DNA of 37,440 bases from Bacteroides faecichinchillae JCM 17102 (GTDB lineage Bacteria > Bacteroidota > Bacteroidia > Bacteroidales > Bacteroidaceae): positions 1 to 37,440 of the forward strand of contig NZ_BAKK01000039.1 of assembly GCF_000614145.1 (NCBI RefSeq), read 5' to 3'. This document shows positions 7,071 through 16,806 of the stretch, piece by piece. Every line of letters begins with the position of its first letter. Position 1 is the stretch's first letter. The position numbers were made by a program, and so were the translations under genes. The notes under the pieces are model-generated. The model was given only the letters and a program-made list of their open reading frames with translations, ran no database searches and was not told the origin of the DNA.

Positions 7071-8016
7071 GTTTCGTTCTTTTTTGAGTGAAGTAATACC
7101 AAGCTGCTAATAAAGCGATTCCTGTGAAGAAGAGAGTGATTGACTTCAAGAGTAGATTTAGATTCAAATCATAATAGTATTTCGAAATAGCATAGATGAA
7201 TAGCAAGAGTGCGAAGGCACACTCTGTCCGATAGCCATAATAGAAACAAATCAGGATGAGAAGCAGACTACCTGACAGATAGGGAGCAAACAGGGTAGGC
7301 AGGCAGATGATGAGACACAGAGCATAAACTCCTGTTTGTTTGGCTATCGACTTTATTTCCATCACTTCCATAATTTTGCGGACAGTGATAAGAATTCCTA
7401 TCCAGATGGCAACGGATGATACCCAGAAAAAGCCGACATCGATTATCCAGGAACGGATGGATAATATGGCTAATAATGCAATGCAAGAGACAAATAATCC
7501 AGCATGAAATGGTCTGTATTTGACAAGGTGATTCTTAAAAACGGGAGAGACTTTTGTTTCGTATATATTTGTCAGAAGAAAGGCTGCTAATATAAGTATC
7601 ATTCCTATTTCCAGTAGCTCCCATGAGAAAGTTAGCTGGGCTATTTCTCCAAGGAACGCAAAAGCGAACAATATAACTGAAAGGAAGGGGAGGATGAAAC
7701 CTTTTGAGAATAGAAAGGTAAGGACACTAATTATCATCAGAATGATAAAAAGAAGTACCAAGTTCTGGAATAAGCCGTAGCCTAATAGGAAAACTCCAGC
7801 TACATAGAGGGTGATGTTCATGGCGTCTAGAAAAGAAGCTGTAGAACTTCGGTTGATGAGCAGTGTAGCAACAATTAGTATTACTCCTGTTATCATTGCA
7901 GATAGTTCCGTATCAATCATTGAGGATACAAACATAAAACCTAATAAGAATATAGCAGTCAGAATTCCTCCTATGATTGACAGGGCTTGGATTGTCAGAC
8001 TATTATTTTGTACCAT
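7057..8016 (-). CDS. DUF4401 domain membrane protein
   Basis: 319-residue polytopic inner-membrane protein, nearly all hydrophobic, with roughly ten predicted helices and a short basic C-terminus (FTQKRTKHEKI). It matches the DUF4401 type by length, topology and operon position. It overlaps the DUF2157 gene upstream by 14 nt and the GDYXXLXY gene downstream by 14 nt. No catalytic motif is visible. The role is unknown; tight coupling argues for a stoichiometric complex with its neighbours. Confidence 0.8.
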   Translation of the reverse strand: MVQNNSLTIQALSIIGGILTAIFLLGFMFVSSMIDTELSAMITGVILIVATLLINRSSTASFLDAMNITLYVAGVFLLGYGLFQNLVLLFIILMIISVLTFLFSKGFILPFLSVILFAFAFLGEIAQLTFSWELLEIGMILILAAFLLTNIYETKVSPVFKNHLVKYRPFHAGLFVSCIALLAILSIRSWIIDVGFFWVSSVAIWIGILITVRKIMEVMEIKSIAKQTGVYALCLIICLPTLFAPYLSGSLLLILICFYYGYRTECAFALLLFIYAISKYYYDLNLNLLLKSITLFFTGIALLAAWYYFTQKRTKHEKI

Positions 8017-8920
8017 ACCATTTCTTTTTTAAATTGAGTACTGTATATATAAGTAAAGTAGTTCCGGTAATAACTATAAGTCCACTCAGAAAAAATAATG
8101 CTGATTCATTATGTAAATTGCTGCGGATTATAAACAGGAATAATAAAATCATCAGTATGGCAAAAGGGATGGCAGAGAGATAGAATAGATTCTTCTGTTT
8201 CCAGCCCAAATATAGTCCGAACGGGAATAGAAGGAGCGCGTTGATTAAAGGAAAGATGATCATATTTTCATTATTGTCCATGGCAATGATTATTTGATAA
8301 CTGGCATGGATGATGGTGGCTACGGACAATAGACGGATAAACCAGTCATTATGTGCTCCTAGTTTTCCTTTCATTTTCATCCATTCGGCCAGTATTGTAG
8401 CCAAAGCGCATATCCATGTGACAGCATTGGTCAGTAGGGCTACTTCGAGAATCTGATTGGGAACTATTTGCAGAGCATATAGCCATAAGGTGACACAAAA
8501 TAACCCCAAAAAGGTGAACCAAAGTGGTGCAAAACGGATGGCGATTGCCCAAAGGAGTGTAAAGAGTGTCCATCCCAGAAATAGATCGTACGCATCAGCT
8601 CCTGTTTGATAGATTTGCCCGAATACGGCAAAAAGAGTACCTATAAGAAATGTAGCTCCAGTAAGTAAGATTTGTTTAATGAGTATATTCCATCGGGTAA
8701 AAACAGCCAGCAAAACAGAGACTGTTAATAGCACTTCTATGATTCCCAATTTAGCAAATTTGGATAAAGTATCCCAGTTATAGGCAAAGAAAAAAATAAT
8801 ACCTGCTATGGTGAAGCCAATACCGGCAGCTAGTAAAAAGATGGAAAGAAATTGATTCCATTCTTTTTTATTTGCGTACATCGATTGGCGGAAGGGAGAT
8901 GAAAAGTCCGGTTTTTCCAT
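8003..8920 (-). CDS. DUF2157 domain membrane protein
   Basis: First gene of the leftward three-gene membrane operon. I set the start at ATG 8920 (MEKPDFSSPFRQ), preceded by AAAAAGAGAAACAC; the frame is open further to a TTG at 8947 but that lacks support. The 305-residue product has a short cytoplasmic N-terminus ending near KKEW and then about ten membrane helices, as in DUF2157 proteins. The terminal Lys-rich stretch NLKKKWYGTK lies at the 14-nt overlap with the next gene. Function is unknown for the family. Confidence 0.82.
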   Translation of the reverse strand: MEKPDFSSPFRQSMYANKKEWNQFLSIFLLAAGIGFTIAGIIFFFAYNWDTLSKFAKLGIIEVLLTVSVLLAVFTRWNILIKQILLTGATFLIGTLFAVFGQIYQTGADAYDLFLGWTLFTLLWAIAIRFAPLWFTFLGLFCVTLWLYALQIVPNQILEVALLTNAVTWICALATILAEWMKMKGKLGAHNDWFIRLLSVATIIHASYQIIIAMDNNENMIIFPLINALLLFPFGLYLGWKQKNLFYLSAIPFAILMILLFLFIIRSNLHNESALFFLSGLIVITGTTLLIYTVLNLKKKWYGTK

Positions 8921-8984
8921 GTGTTTCTCTTTTTGATGATTATACAAACATAAGAAAATAAAATGATTATATACAAAGAAACAT

Positions 8985-9040
8985 TTAAAAAAGGTATAAT
9001 CTACTTGATGGTATATGAAACATCAGGCAAACTATACCTT
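8985..9040 (-). terminator. Intrinsic terminator of the pyruvate oxidase gene
   Basis: On the minus strand AAGGTATA (9040-9033) pairs with TATACCTT (8998-8991) and a T run follows. The loop holds a second small stem, TGATG/CATCA (9006-9010/9021-9025). Confidence 0.75.
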
Positions 9041-9069
9041 AATTAAACAAATAGTAAATCGCTTCTCCT

Positions 9070-10808
9070 TTAAAATACTTCTCTGATATGTTTATAATTT
9101 GAATTAATCGTATCAATGACTTCTTGTGTACGTCCGTTAATCAGCAGTTTATACATTGATTGTGCAAAACCGACCATTTGCCCTAACTCAATTTTAGGAG
9201 GCATGGCAAGTGCGTTCGGATCTGTCATAATATTGATCAGTACCGGACCGTCAATTTCGAAAGCATTATATAAAGTAGTCAATACTTCTTCCGGATCACT
9301 AACATTAAACCCTGTCATTCCCATTGCTTCTGCACTTGTGCAAAGTTGGGATTCAGCATATCTGTTTGCCAGTCCGGTAGGCCATCTACTTCCATTTCTA
9401 ATTTGACCATACCCAAAGAGCGGTTGTTGAATACAATGATTTTAATAGGCAATTTATATTGGACAACAGTTTGCAAGTCTCCTAATGTCATTGATAATCC
9501 CCCATCTCCGCATAATGCTATAACCTGCCGTTCGGGGCATGCTAAAGCTGCTCCAATAGCTTGTGGCAGAGCATTTGCCATCGAACCATGATTGAAAGAG
9601 CCCAACATATGACGTTTACCTGTTGCCTGTAAGTAACGTGCTCCCCATACACAAGTCATTCCTGTGTCTACAGTGAATATTGCGTCATCCGAAGCCAGTT
9701 TATCAATCTCCGACATTACATATTCCGGATGAATCTTATTAGTTTCTCCTTTGTCTTCTGTGTAGGCGGCTAAATCTTTTTTTACTCCTTCATACCGCTT
9801 TAACTGTTTTACAAGAAATGAATCATTGGTTTTAGGGTTTAGCATACGTAATAATGCCTGGATAGTCATCTTAACATCTCCACAAAGTCCGATTGCTAAT
9901 TTGGCACGACGTCCCAGACGCTCAGGTTTGATATCAATCTGTACTATTTTGATGTCATCGGGAAGGAAAGCTGAGTAAGGGAAGTCAGTACCTAACATCA
10001 CAAGTACTTCAGCTTCATGCATACTGTAATATCCTGAAGGCATTCCCAATAATCCTGTCATTCCCACTTCATAGGGATTTTCATATTGTACATCCATTTT
10101 TCCTTTGAAAGTATATACAACAGGTGCATTCAACTTTTCAGAAAGAGCAATCACTTCTTCATGTGCTCCTCGACAACCGATACCACAGAAAAGAGTGATT
10201 CTCTCATGTTTATTTAGCAAATCGGCTAATTGTGCCAAATCTTCCTCTGCAGGACAGATTTCAGACTTAGTGGGATAAGCATGTGTGGAAGAGTCTACAG
10301 AGGCGGAAGTAGCTTTAGCCAAATCTCCGGGAAGTCCGATCACTGAAACCCCTTTACGCGTAATGGCTGTTTGTATAGCTGATTGAAGTATACGAGGAAA
10401 TTGTTTCGGTGTAGTTGCCACTTCATTATAATAACTGCAATCATTGAATAGTTTGATTGTATTGGTCTCCTGAAAGTATTCTGTTCCGAATTCGTAGGTA
10501 GGAATTGCTGAGGCAATGGCAATAACAGGTGCACCTGATCGTTGTGCATCATATAGTCCGTTAATCAGATGGACATGTCCGGGACCACTGCTTCCGGCAC
10601 AACATCCTGGGTGACCTGTAAGCTGTGCCTCTGCTCCTGCTGCGTAAGCTCCGGTTTCTTCGTGCCGAACGTGTATCCACTTTATCTTATCGTTTTTTCT
10701 AACTGCTTCATTTACTTCATTCAAACTGTCTCCGGTAACTGCGTAAATTCGTTCTATACCGGTAGCTGCTAATGTTTCAATCAGCTGATCTGCTATTTTC
10801 TTTGCCAT
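9070..10808 (-). pseudogene. poxB: PoxB-type thiamine-diphosphate pyruvate oxidase, one frameshift
   Basis: TPP- and FAD-dependent enzyme of the quinone-linked pyruvate dehydrogenase (PoxB) type: pyruvate to acetate and CO2 at the membrane. The first frame (10808 to 9315) has the catalytic Glu region HVRHEETGAYAAGAEA and the TPP motif CGDGG...IVFNN. It breaks after PNFAQV. The rest, from AEAMGMTGFNVSDPEE to the stop at 9070, continues in another frame. Restoring one G near 9333 (GTGGCAG read as GTGCAG) gives a continuous 579-residue protein, close to the 572 of E. coli PoxB. The C-terminus (MYKLLINGRTQEVIDTI...) aligns by eye with the lipid-binding tail of PoxB. Intact enzyme if the gap is a sequencing error. 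Confidence 0.85.
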
Positions 10809-11044
10809 ATCTTTATTGATTATTGATGGATGATTGGAATAATAACAGATATTTATTAAGAAAAGTTCTACTATAACATATGCTGATAAACCTATCTTGA
10901 GAGAGTAGATCTCTGTTTTTGTGTTAAAAGGAGTTTTGTAACAGTATTTTAGTAAAAACGGATAAACAATTGCAATATCAATTGGTTATTTTTACAGGTG
11001 AAATTGTAACTTAATGTTTTAACCTATAAAATTTTTAGTATAAA

Positions 11045-11263
11045 ATGGATAAAAAAGAAATTGGGCTGAATGCAGGTAAGGTTTGGCAATTGTTAAGTAA
11101 TAATGAGAAATGGGGCTATGGAGTTCTGAAAAGAAAGTCTGGGCTAAAAGATAAGGAATTAGGTGCCGCCTTAGGCTGGTTGTCCAGAGAAAATAAAATA
11201 GAGTTTGACCAATGTAGTGATGAACTATATGTTTATCTTTGCGTGAATGTTTATATAGGATAA
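11045..11263 (+). CDS. Small winged helix-turn-helix protein (DUF2582 type)
   Basis: 72-residue protein with a winged-helix layout: helix NAGKVWQLLSNN, helix-turn-helix YGVLKRKSGLKDKELGAALGWLSREN, then a strand KIEFDQCSDELYVYLCVNVYIG as the wing. It matches the DUF2582 family of stand-alone winged-helix proteins. DNA binding is inferred from fold only; no target is known. It is divergent from the pyruvate oxidase gene across a 236-bp spacer and lies 61 bp before the threonine aldolase-type gene on the same strand. A TATCTTTG at 11234-11241 inside its 3' end could serve the next gene. Confidence 0.8.
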   Translation: MDKKEIGLNAGKVWQLLSNNEKWGYGVLKRKSGLKDKELGAALGWLSRENKIEFDQCSDELYVYLCVNVYIG

Positions 11264-11324
11264 AAGAAGCATATCTGAAAATAATTCTGTTACTTTGCAT
11301 TCCGAATAAAAAAGCGAAGTAATA

Positions 11325-12338
11325 ATGAGAAGTTTTGCCTCTGATAATAATTCTGGAGTGCATCCGCTGGTAATGGATGCGTTGAACCGGGCAAATATGG
11401 ACCATGCTTTGGGGTATGGTGATGATAAATGGACAGAAGAAGCTGTTTGTAAGATCAAGGAAGTTTTCACTTCCGATTGTGAACCGTTGTTTGTATTTAA
11501 TGGGACAGGTAGTAATGTGGTTGCATTACAGTTAATGACTCGTCCCTATCATTCTATTTTCTGTGCTGAAACTGCCCATATTTATGTAGATGAATGTGGC
11601 TCTCCGGTGAAGATGACAGGTTGTCAGATTCGTCCTATCGTTACGGTCGATGGAAAACTGACTCCTGAACTCATGCAGCCTTATCTTCATGGTTTCGGTG
11701 ATCAACATCATTCACAACCCAAAGCTCTTTATATATCTCAATGTACTGAACTCGGAACAATTTATACTCCTGAAGAATTAAAACGACTGACGGACTTTGC
11801 CCATCTGAATGGTATGTATGTCCATATGGATGGAGCAAGAATAGCGAATGCCTGTGCGGCACTGAATCTTTCTCTTCGAGAATTGACCGTAGATTGTGGA
11901 GTGGATGTTCTTAGTTTTGGTGGCACTAAGAATGGTTTGATGATGGGTGAGTGTGTTATTGTGTTTAATAAGGATTTGCAGCGGGAAGCTCGTTTTATTC
12001 GGAAACAGTCGGCACAATTGGCTTCAAAGATGCGTTATCTTTCTTGTCAGTTTACTGCATATCTGACTGATGACCTTTGGTTAAGAAATGCAACTCATGC
12101 TAATGCTATGGCAGCAAAACTTTATCAGGAATTGAAGAAGTGTCCGGATGTTATTTTTACGCAAAAAGTTGAAAGTAATCAGTTGTTCCTGACAATGCCC
12201 CGCCCTCTTATTGATCGAATGTTGCAATATTACTTCTTCTACTTCTGGAATGAAGAAAAAAATGAAATTCGTCTGGTGACATCTTTTGATACAACTGACG
12301 AAGATGTGGCTGAATTTATACGACTTTTCAAACGTTAA
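11325..12338 (+). CDS. Threonine aldolase-family PLP enzyme
   Basis: 337-residue fold-type I PLP enzyme of the threonine aldolase/beta-eliminating lyase family, expected to split L-threonine (or allo-threonine) to glycine and acetaldehyde in the cytoplasm. The PLP lysine is K202 in SFGGTKNG. HMDGAR (167-172) supplies the PLP-nitrogen Asp169 and phosphate contacts. H85 in AETAHIYVDECG is the likely ring-stacking residue, and FNGTGSN (58-64) the phosphate-binding loop. Length and motifs are normal. A -7-like TTACTTTG lies at 11290-11297. Substrate stereochemistry cannot be told from the sequence. Confidence 0.9.
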   Translation: MRSFASDNNSGVHPLVMDALNRANMDHALGYGDDKWTEEAVCKIKEVFTSDCEPLFVFNGTGSNVVALQLMTRPYHSIFCAETAHIYVDECGSPVKMTGCQIRPIVTVDGKLTPELMQPYLHGFGDQHHSQPKALYISQCTELGTIYTPEELKRLTDFAHLNGMYVHMDGARIANACAALNLSLRELTVDCGVDVLSFGGTKNGLMMGECVIVFNKDLQREARFIRKQSAQLASKMRYLSCQFTAYLTDDLWLRNATHANAMAAKLYQELKKCPDVIFTQKVESNQLFLTMPRPLIDRMLQYYFFYFWNEEKNEIRLVTSFDTTDEDVAEFIRLFKR

Positions 12339-12384
12339 AAGAGAAAAATAGAACAACAAAAGCCTTTGTAATCGTGTTTTAATA

Positions 12385-12417
12385 AGAAGTTTAGAATTAA
12401 TTTTGTCCCAGACTTCT
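12385..12417 (+). terminator. Weak hairpin after the threonine aldolase gene
   Basis: AGAAGTTT (12385-12392) and AGACTTCT (12410-12417) pair with one mismatch and are followed by CTTCTTTTT. A modest terminator candidate just before the next gene's ATG at 12434. Confidence 0.35.
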
Positions 12418-12433
12418 CTTCTTTTTATTATAT

Positions 12434-13623
12434 ATGAACCCTAGGCTAAACAGATATATATTTTTAGTGCTGCTATTATTCAAACAAACGATTTTAAGCG
12501 CACAAATAAATTCTACTCCATTAGAACAACCGATAGATTCTGTTGTATCTGTTGCCGATTCTATTCCGGGCAGTCGAAGCTTTTTTAAAAACTTCTTGAT
12601 TACTTTAATGATGCCAATAAAGAAAAGAAAAATAAGAAGTTCGACTTTAGTGTGATAGGTGGTCCCCATTATTCTAGTGATACCAAGTTTGGTTTGGGAT
12701 TGGTAGCCGCAGGTTTGTATCGTACTGACCAGAATGATAAAAGTTTACCTCCTTCTAATGTTTCTCTTTACGGAGATGTCTCTACAGTTGGGTTTTATCT
12801 ATTAGGGATACGGGGGAATCATTTGTTTCCTCGAGAGAAATATCGCTTGAATTATAATCTTTATTTTTATTCCTTTCCCAGTTTTTATTGGGGACAAGGA
12901 TATGATAATGGAGCCAATTCGGCAAACAAAAGTGACTATAAGCGTTTTCAGGCCCAGGTGAAAGCAGATTTTATGTTCCGTATTGCCAAGAATCTATATG
13001 TGGGACCAATGGCAGTATTTGACTATATTGACGGGCGTGACTTTGAAAAGCCTGAACTTTGGGAAGGAATGGCAACGCGGACGACTAATGTAAGTCTGGG
13101 GCTTTCTTTACTTTATGATTCACGTGATTTCCTGACTAATGCTTATCGAGGATATTATTTAAGAATTGACCAACGGTTTAGCCCGTCATTTTTGGGTAAT
13201 AAATACGCATTTAGCAGTACTGAATTGACTACCAGTTATTACCATACGGTATGGAAAGGAGGAGTATTAGCTGGACAGTTCCACACTTTACTGAATTACG
13301 GTAATCCTCCTTGGGGACTAATGGCAACTTTGGGAAGCTCTTATTCAATGCGTGGCTATTATGAGGGACGTTATCGTGATAAGTGTGCGATGGATGCTCA
13401 ATTAGAACTCCGGCAGCACGTGTGGAAAAGGAATGGGGTAGCTGTATGGGCAGGAGCGGGAACGATATTCCCTAAATTTTCCGGTTTCACTTCAAAGCAT
13501 ATTCTTCCTAATTACGGCTTTGGTTATCGTTGGGAGTTTAAGAAAAGAGTAAATGTACGTTTGGATTTAGGTTTTGGTAAACACCAGACCGGATTTATTT
13601 TTAATATAAATGAAGCTTTTTAA
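12434..13623 (+). pseudogene. BamA/TamA-family outer-membrane barrel protein, one frameshift
   Basis: Outer-membrane beta-barrel of the surface antigen (BamA/TamA, D15-like) superfamily without POTRA domains. The start at 12434 gives a signal peptide (MNPRLNRYIFLVLLLFKQTILSAQ). That frame runs to FFKNFL and then the family sequence continues in another frame as DYFNDANKEKKNKKFDFSVIGG through the barrel to a terminal Phe (FIFNINEAF), the usual beta-signal end. One lost G near 12598 (TTGGAT read as TTGAT) restores 396 residues. The later part alone could start at GTG 12652, but that would lack a signal peptide. It overlaps the phosphoethanolamine transferase gene by 14 nt, so the two are coupled. 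Cargo unknown. Confidence 0.8.
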
Positions 13624-15313
13624 GAATATAAAGAAATGGATAGAAAACCAGGAACACCTATTTTATATGTTCTTGATTATATTGATAGTGCCTAATGTTG
13701 TTCTTTGTTTTACAGAACCGTTACCGCTGATGGCAAAAATATGCAATGTGTTATTGCCTTTTGCTTGTTATTATGTGCTGATGACTTTATCTCGGAATTG
13801 TGGGAAAATGTTGTGGATTTTATTCTTATTTGTTTTTTTCGGAGCTTTTCAGATTGTATTACTTTACTTATTTGGACAGTCGATTATCGCTGTCGATATG
13901 TTTCTGAATTTGGTAACAACCAATTCTAGTGAAGCACTGGAATTACTTGATAATCTGATCCCTGCTGTTATTATAGTGATTGTCCTTTATGTTCCGGCAT
14001 TGGTATTGGGTATGATTTCAATCGTTAAGAAGCGAAGGCTTTCTTTAGAATTTATACGTAGGGAACGGAAAAAAGCTTTTATTGTTTTGGGTATTTCACT
14101 TATTAGTCTTGTGGGGGCTTATATACAAGATTCCCGTTATGAACTGAAATCGGATTTGTATCCGGTGAATGTATGCTATAATGTAGCATTGGCCATTCAA
14201 CGGAATGCATTAACTCAAAGTTATCATGAGACATCAAAGGATTTCTCATTTCACGCTCAGAGTACACATCCGGAGAATGAGCGAGAAGTGTATGTCATGG
14301 TAGTAGGTGAAACCTCCCGTACCTTGAATTGGCAACTATACGGATATGAAAGGGAGACGAATCCGAATCTGTCTAAGCAGTCGGGGCTAATCGCTTTTCC
14401 AAAAGTGCTGACGGAATCGAATACTACTCACAAAAGCGTACCAATGCTGTTATCAAATATAACAGCCTGTAGTTATGATTCCATTTATCATCAGAAGGGA
14501 ATCATAACCGCTTTTAAAGAGGCAGGTTTTCAAACTGCTTTTTTCTCTAATCAACGCTATAACCGTTCTTTTATTGATTTCTTCGGAATGGAAGCTGATA
14601 CCTTTGATTTTATTAAAGAGGATTCCGTTGGCTTAACGTATAATCCTTCTGATGACGAATTGTTGAAGTTGGTAGAGCAGGAATTAGCCAAAGGGGCGAA
14701 TAAACAGTTTATTGTACTTCATACGTATGGATCACATTTCAATTATCGCGAACGCTATCCATCAGAGAGTGCCTTTTTTACTCCGGATTATCCAGCTGAT
14801 GCAGAACGAAAGTATAGGGATAATTTGATAAATGCGTACGATAATTCAATTCGTTATACGGATGGCTTTCTGGCACGACTGATTGGTCTGTTAGAAAAAC
14901 AGCAAGTGAATGCGGCAATGATCTATACCTCAGATCATGGGGAAGATATTTTTGATGATTCCCGCCATTTGTTTTTGCATGCTTCACCTGTTCCTTCTTA
15001 TTATCAACTTCATGTACCTTTTCTAGTCTGGATGTCCGAAAGTTATCGGACAACATATCCGAAACATTGGGAAGGACTTATAAAGAATCGGAATGAAAAC
15101 ATTTCTTCCAGCGGCTCTTTCTTCCCTACAATGTTATATTTAGGAGGAGTGGAGACTGCTTATCGGGATGATTTGCAATCAGTGGCAAATCCACTTTATA
15201 CGATGAAACCGAGGGTATATCTGAACGATCATAATGAACCCCGTCCCTTGCATGATTTGGGTATGAAAAAGCAGGACTTTCAGATGTTGAAACAGAAGGA
15301 TATTAACTACTGA
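13610..15313 (+). CDS. Lipid A-type phosphoethanolamine transferase (EptA-like sulfatase family)
   Basis: 567-residue inner-membrane enzyme with five predicted helices in residues ~15-175 and a periplasmic alkaline phosphatase/sulfatase-fold domain. It resembles EptA-type transferases, which move phosphoethanolamine from phosphatidylethanolamine to lipid A or other glycolipids. Visible active-site motifs are VVGETSR (metal ligand Glu234), NTTHKSVPML (271-280, candidate Thr nucleophile 272/273), HTYGSH (381-386), SDHGED (441-446, metal ligands Asp442/His443) and the late His453/His457. Start ATG 13610 lies inside the end of the barrel-protein gene (14-nt overlap). The acceptor is inferred as lipid A but could be another glycan. 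Confidence 0.88.
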   Translation: MKLFKNIKKWIENQEHLFYMFLIILIVPNVVLCFTEPLPLMAKICNVLLPFACYYVLMTLSRNCGKMLWILFLFVFFGAFQIVLLYLFGQSIIAVDMFLNLVTTNSSEALELLDNLIPAVIIVIVLYVPALVLGMISIVKKRRLSLEFIRRERKKAFIVLGISLISLVGAYIQDSRYELKSDLYPVNVCYNVALAIQRNALTQSYHETSKDFSFHAQSTHPENEREVYVMVVGETSRTLNWQLYGYERETNPNLSKQSGLIAFPKVLTESNTTHKSVPMLLSNITACSYDSIYHQKGIITAFKEAGFQTAFFSNQRYNRSFIDFFGMEADTFDFIKEDSVGLTYNPSDDELLKLVEQELAKGANKQFIVLHTYGSHFNYRERYPSESAFFTPDYPADAERKYRDNLINAYDNSIRYTDGFLARLIGLLEKQQVNAAMIYTSDHGEDIFDDSRHLFLHASPVPSYYQLHVPFLVWMSESYRTTYPKHWEGLIKNRNENISSSGSFFPTMLYLGGVETAYRDDLQSVANPLYTMKPRVYLNDHNEPRPLHDLGMKKQDFQMLKQKDINY

Positions 15314-15396
15314 TAAATTGTGCTAAAATAGACATCAAAAAGACCTGTTGGTGTGTTATTTGCGGTATGAATAATAAACGATTAAATTCATAAAAC

Positions 15397-16365
15397 ATGG
15401 CTTATATAGATTATTATCAGATTCTTGGGGTGGATAAGAGTGCTTCTCAAGATGATATTAAGAAGGCCTACCGCAAGTTAGCCAGGAAGTATCATCCTGA
15501 CCTGAATCCTAATGACCCAAGTGCAAAGGATAAGTTTCAGCAAATCAATGAAGCCAATGAAGTACTAAGTGATCCGGAAAAACGTAAGAAATACGATGAG
15601 TATGGCGAACATTGGAAACATGCTGATGAGTTTGAAGCACAGAAGAAGGCACGACAACAAGCAGGAGGCTTTGGTGGCGGCGGACATGGCTTTGGCGGAT
15701 TCGGTGGTGCCGGACAAGGTTTCACTGATGGTGATGGAAGCTATTGGTATTCGTCCGGTGGTGATGGCTTTTCTGGTGGTAATGCCAGTGGTTTCTCCGA
15801 CTTCTTTGAATCGATGTTTGGGCAACGGGGCAGAGGACAAGGTAGTAATGCCGGATTCCGCGGACAGGACTTCAATGCTGAACTTCATCTATCACTTCGT
15901 GATGCGGCTCAAACTCATAAACAGATTTTGACCGTTAATGGAAAACAAGTACGTATTACTATTCCTGCCGGTATAGCCGATGGACAAGTCATTAAACTGA
16001 AAGGTTACGGTGGTGAAGGTGTCAATGGCGGACCTGCAGGAGATCTGTACATCACATTTGTGATTGCCGAAGATCCGGTATTCAAACGGTTGGGGGATGA
16101 CCTGTATGTTGATGTGGAGATAGACCTTTACACTGCTGTATTAGGTGGTGAAAAACTGATTGATACATTGGATGGAAAGGTGAAATTGAAGATTAAACCG
16201 GAAACTCAGAATGGAACGAAAGTCCGTTTGAAAGGTAAAGGATTCCCGGTCTATAAGAAAGAAGGACAGTTTGGTGACTTGATTGTGACCTATTCTGTCA
16301 AGATTCCTACAAACTTGACAGATAAACAGAAAGAATTGTTCCGTCAATTACAGAGTATGAACTAA
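15397..16365 (+). CDS. cbpA: Curved DNA-binding protein-type DnaJ co-chaperone CbpA
   Basis: 322-residue class-B J-protein. An N-terminal J domain carries the HPD triad at residues 33-35 (KYHPDLNP), which stimulates Hsp70 ATPase. A very Gly/Phe-rich linker (about 88-150) follows, and then two C-terminal substrate-binding beta domains (LRDAAQTHKQILTV..., DLYVDVEIDLYTAVLGG). It has no Cys-rich zinc domain, which separates it from DnaJ. It is 5 bp upstream of the CbpM-like gene, the classic cbpA-cbpM pair, and downstream of the phosphoethanolamine transferase gene with an 83-bp gap. Confidence 0.93.
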   Translation: MAYIDYYQILGVDKSASQDDIKKAYRKLARKYHPDLNPNDPSAKDKFQQINEANEVLSDPEKRKKYDEYGEHWKHADEFEAQKKARQQAGGFGGGGHGFGGFGGAGQGFTDGDGSYWYSSGGDGFSGGNASGFSDFFESMFGQRGRGQGSNAGFRGQDFNAELHLSLRDAAQTHKQILTVNGKQVRITIPAGIADGQVIKLKGYGGEGVNGGPAGDLYITFVIAEDPVFKRLGDDLYVDVEIDLYTAVLGGEKLIDTLDGKVKLKIKPETQNGTKVRLKGKGFPVYKKEGQFGDLIVTYSVKIPTNLTDKQKELFRQLQSMN

Positions 16366-16370
16366 AATGA

Positions 16371-16694
16371 ATGAGCACTATGCAGACCGAATTAATTATT
16401 GTCAGTGAATACTGTCACAAATGTCATATTGAGCCTTCATTTATAGATTTGTTGGAAGAAGGTGGTTTGATTGAAGTACGTGTCGAAGATGGTGAGCATT
16501 ATTTGCTCGTGTCACAACTTCCTGAGGTGGAGCGTTATAGTCGTATGTATTATGACTTATCCATTAATATGGAAGGTATCGATGCTATTCATCATTTGCT
16601 GGAAAGAATGGAAGATATGAGACGTGAACTAGATTCACTTCATAAACAACTTTTGCTGTATCGGGAACGTGAAATCGAAGATATCGATTGGTAA
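16371..16694 (+). CDS. cbpM: Chaperone modulator CbpM (MerR-like)
   Basis: 107-residue protein that in the characterised family binds the J domain of CbpA and inhibits its co-chaperone and DNA-binding activity. It contains a short MerR-type helix-turn-helix-like region (YCHKCHIEPSFIDLLEEGGLIEV) and a C-terminal helical, likely coiled-coil stretch (LLERMEDMRRELDSLHKQLLLYRERE). The start at 16371 leaves only 5 nt after the cbpA stop, and coupling is likely. A terminator follows at 16741-16783. Confidence 0.88.
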   Translation: MSTMQTELIIVSEYCHKCHIEPSFIDLLEEGGLIEVRVEDGEHYLLVSQLPEVERYSRMYYDLSINMEGIDAIHHLLERMEDMRRELDSLHKQLLLYREREIEDIDW

Positions 16695-16740
16695 TAAAAT
16701 GAAGCCTTTGTTTGATGGAAACGGAGGAGTTATTTATAGT

Positions 16741-16783
16741 AAACAGAGGCTCTGATTCATTTGAATGGGAGTCTCTGTTTTTT
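16741..16783 (+). terminator. Intrinsic terminator after cbpA-cbpM
   Basis: AAACAGAGGCTC (16741-16752) pairs with GAGTCTCTGTTT (16769-16780) with one mismatch, followed by a T run to 16783. It sits between convergent genes. Confidence 0.8.
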
Positions 16784-16806
16784 GTGTTTATTCTTGTACC
16801 CGTTAA

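Noticed and set aside
12652..13623. Barrel protein starting at GTG 12652 as an intact gene
   Set aside because: It would lack a signal peptide needed for an outer-membrane barrel; the signal peptide and linker are encoded just upstream, one base out of frame.
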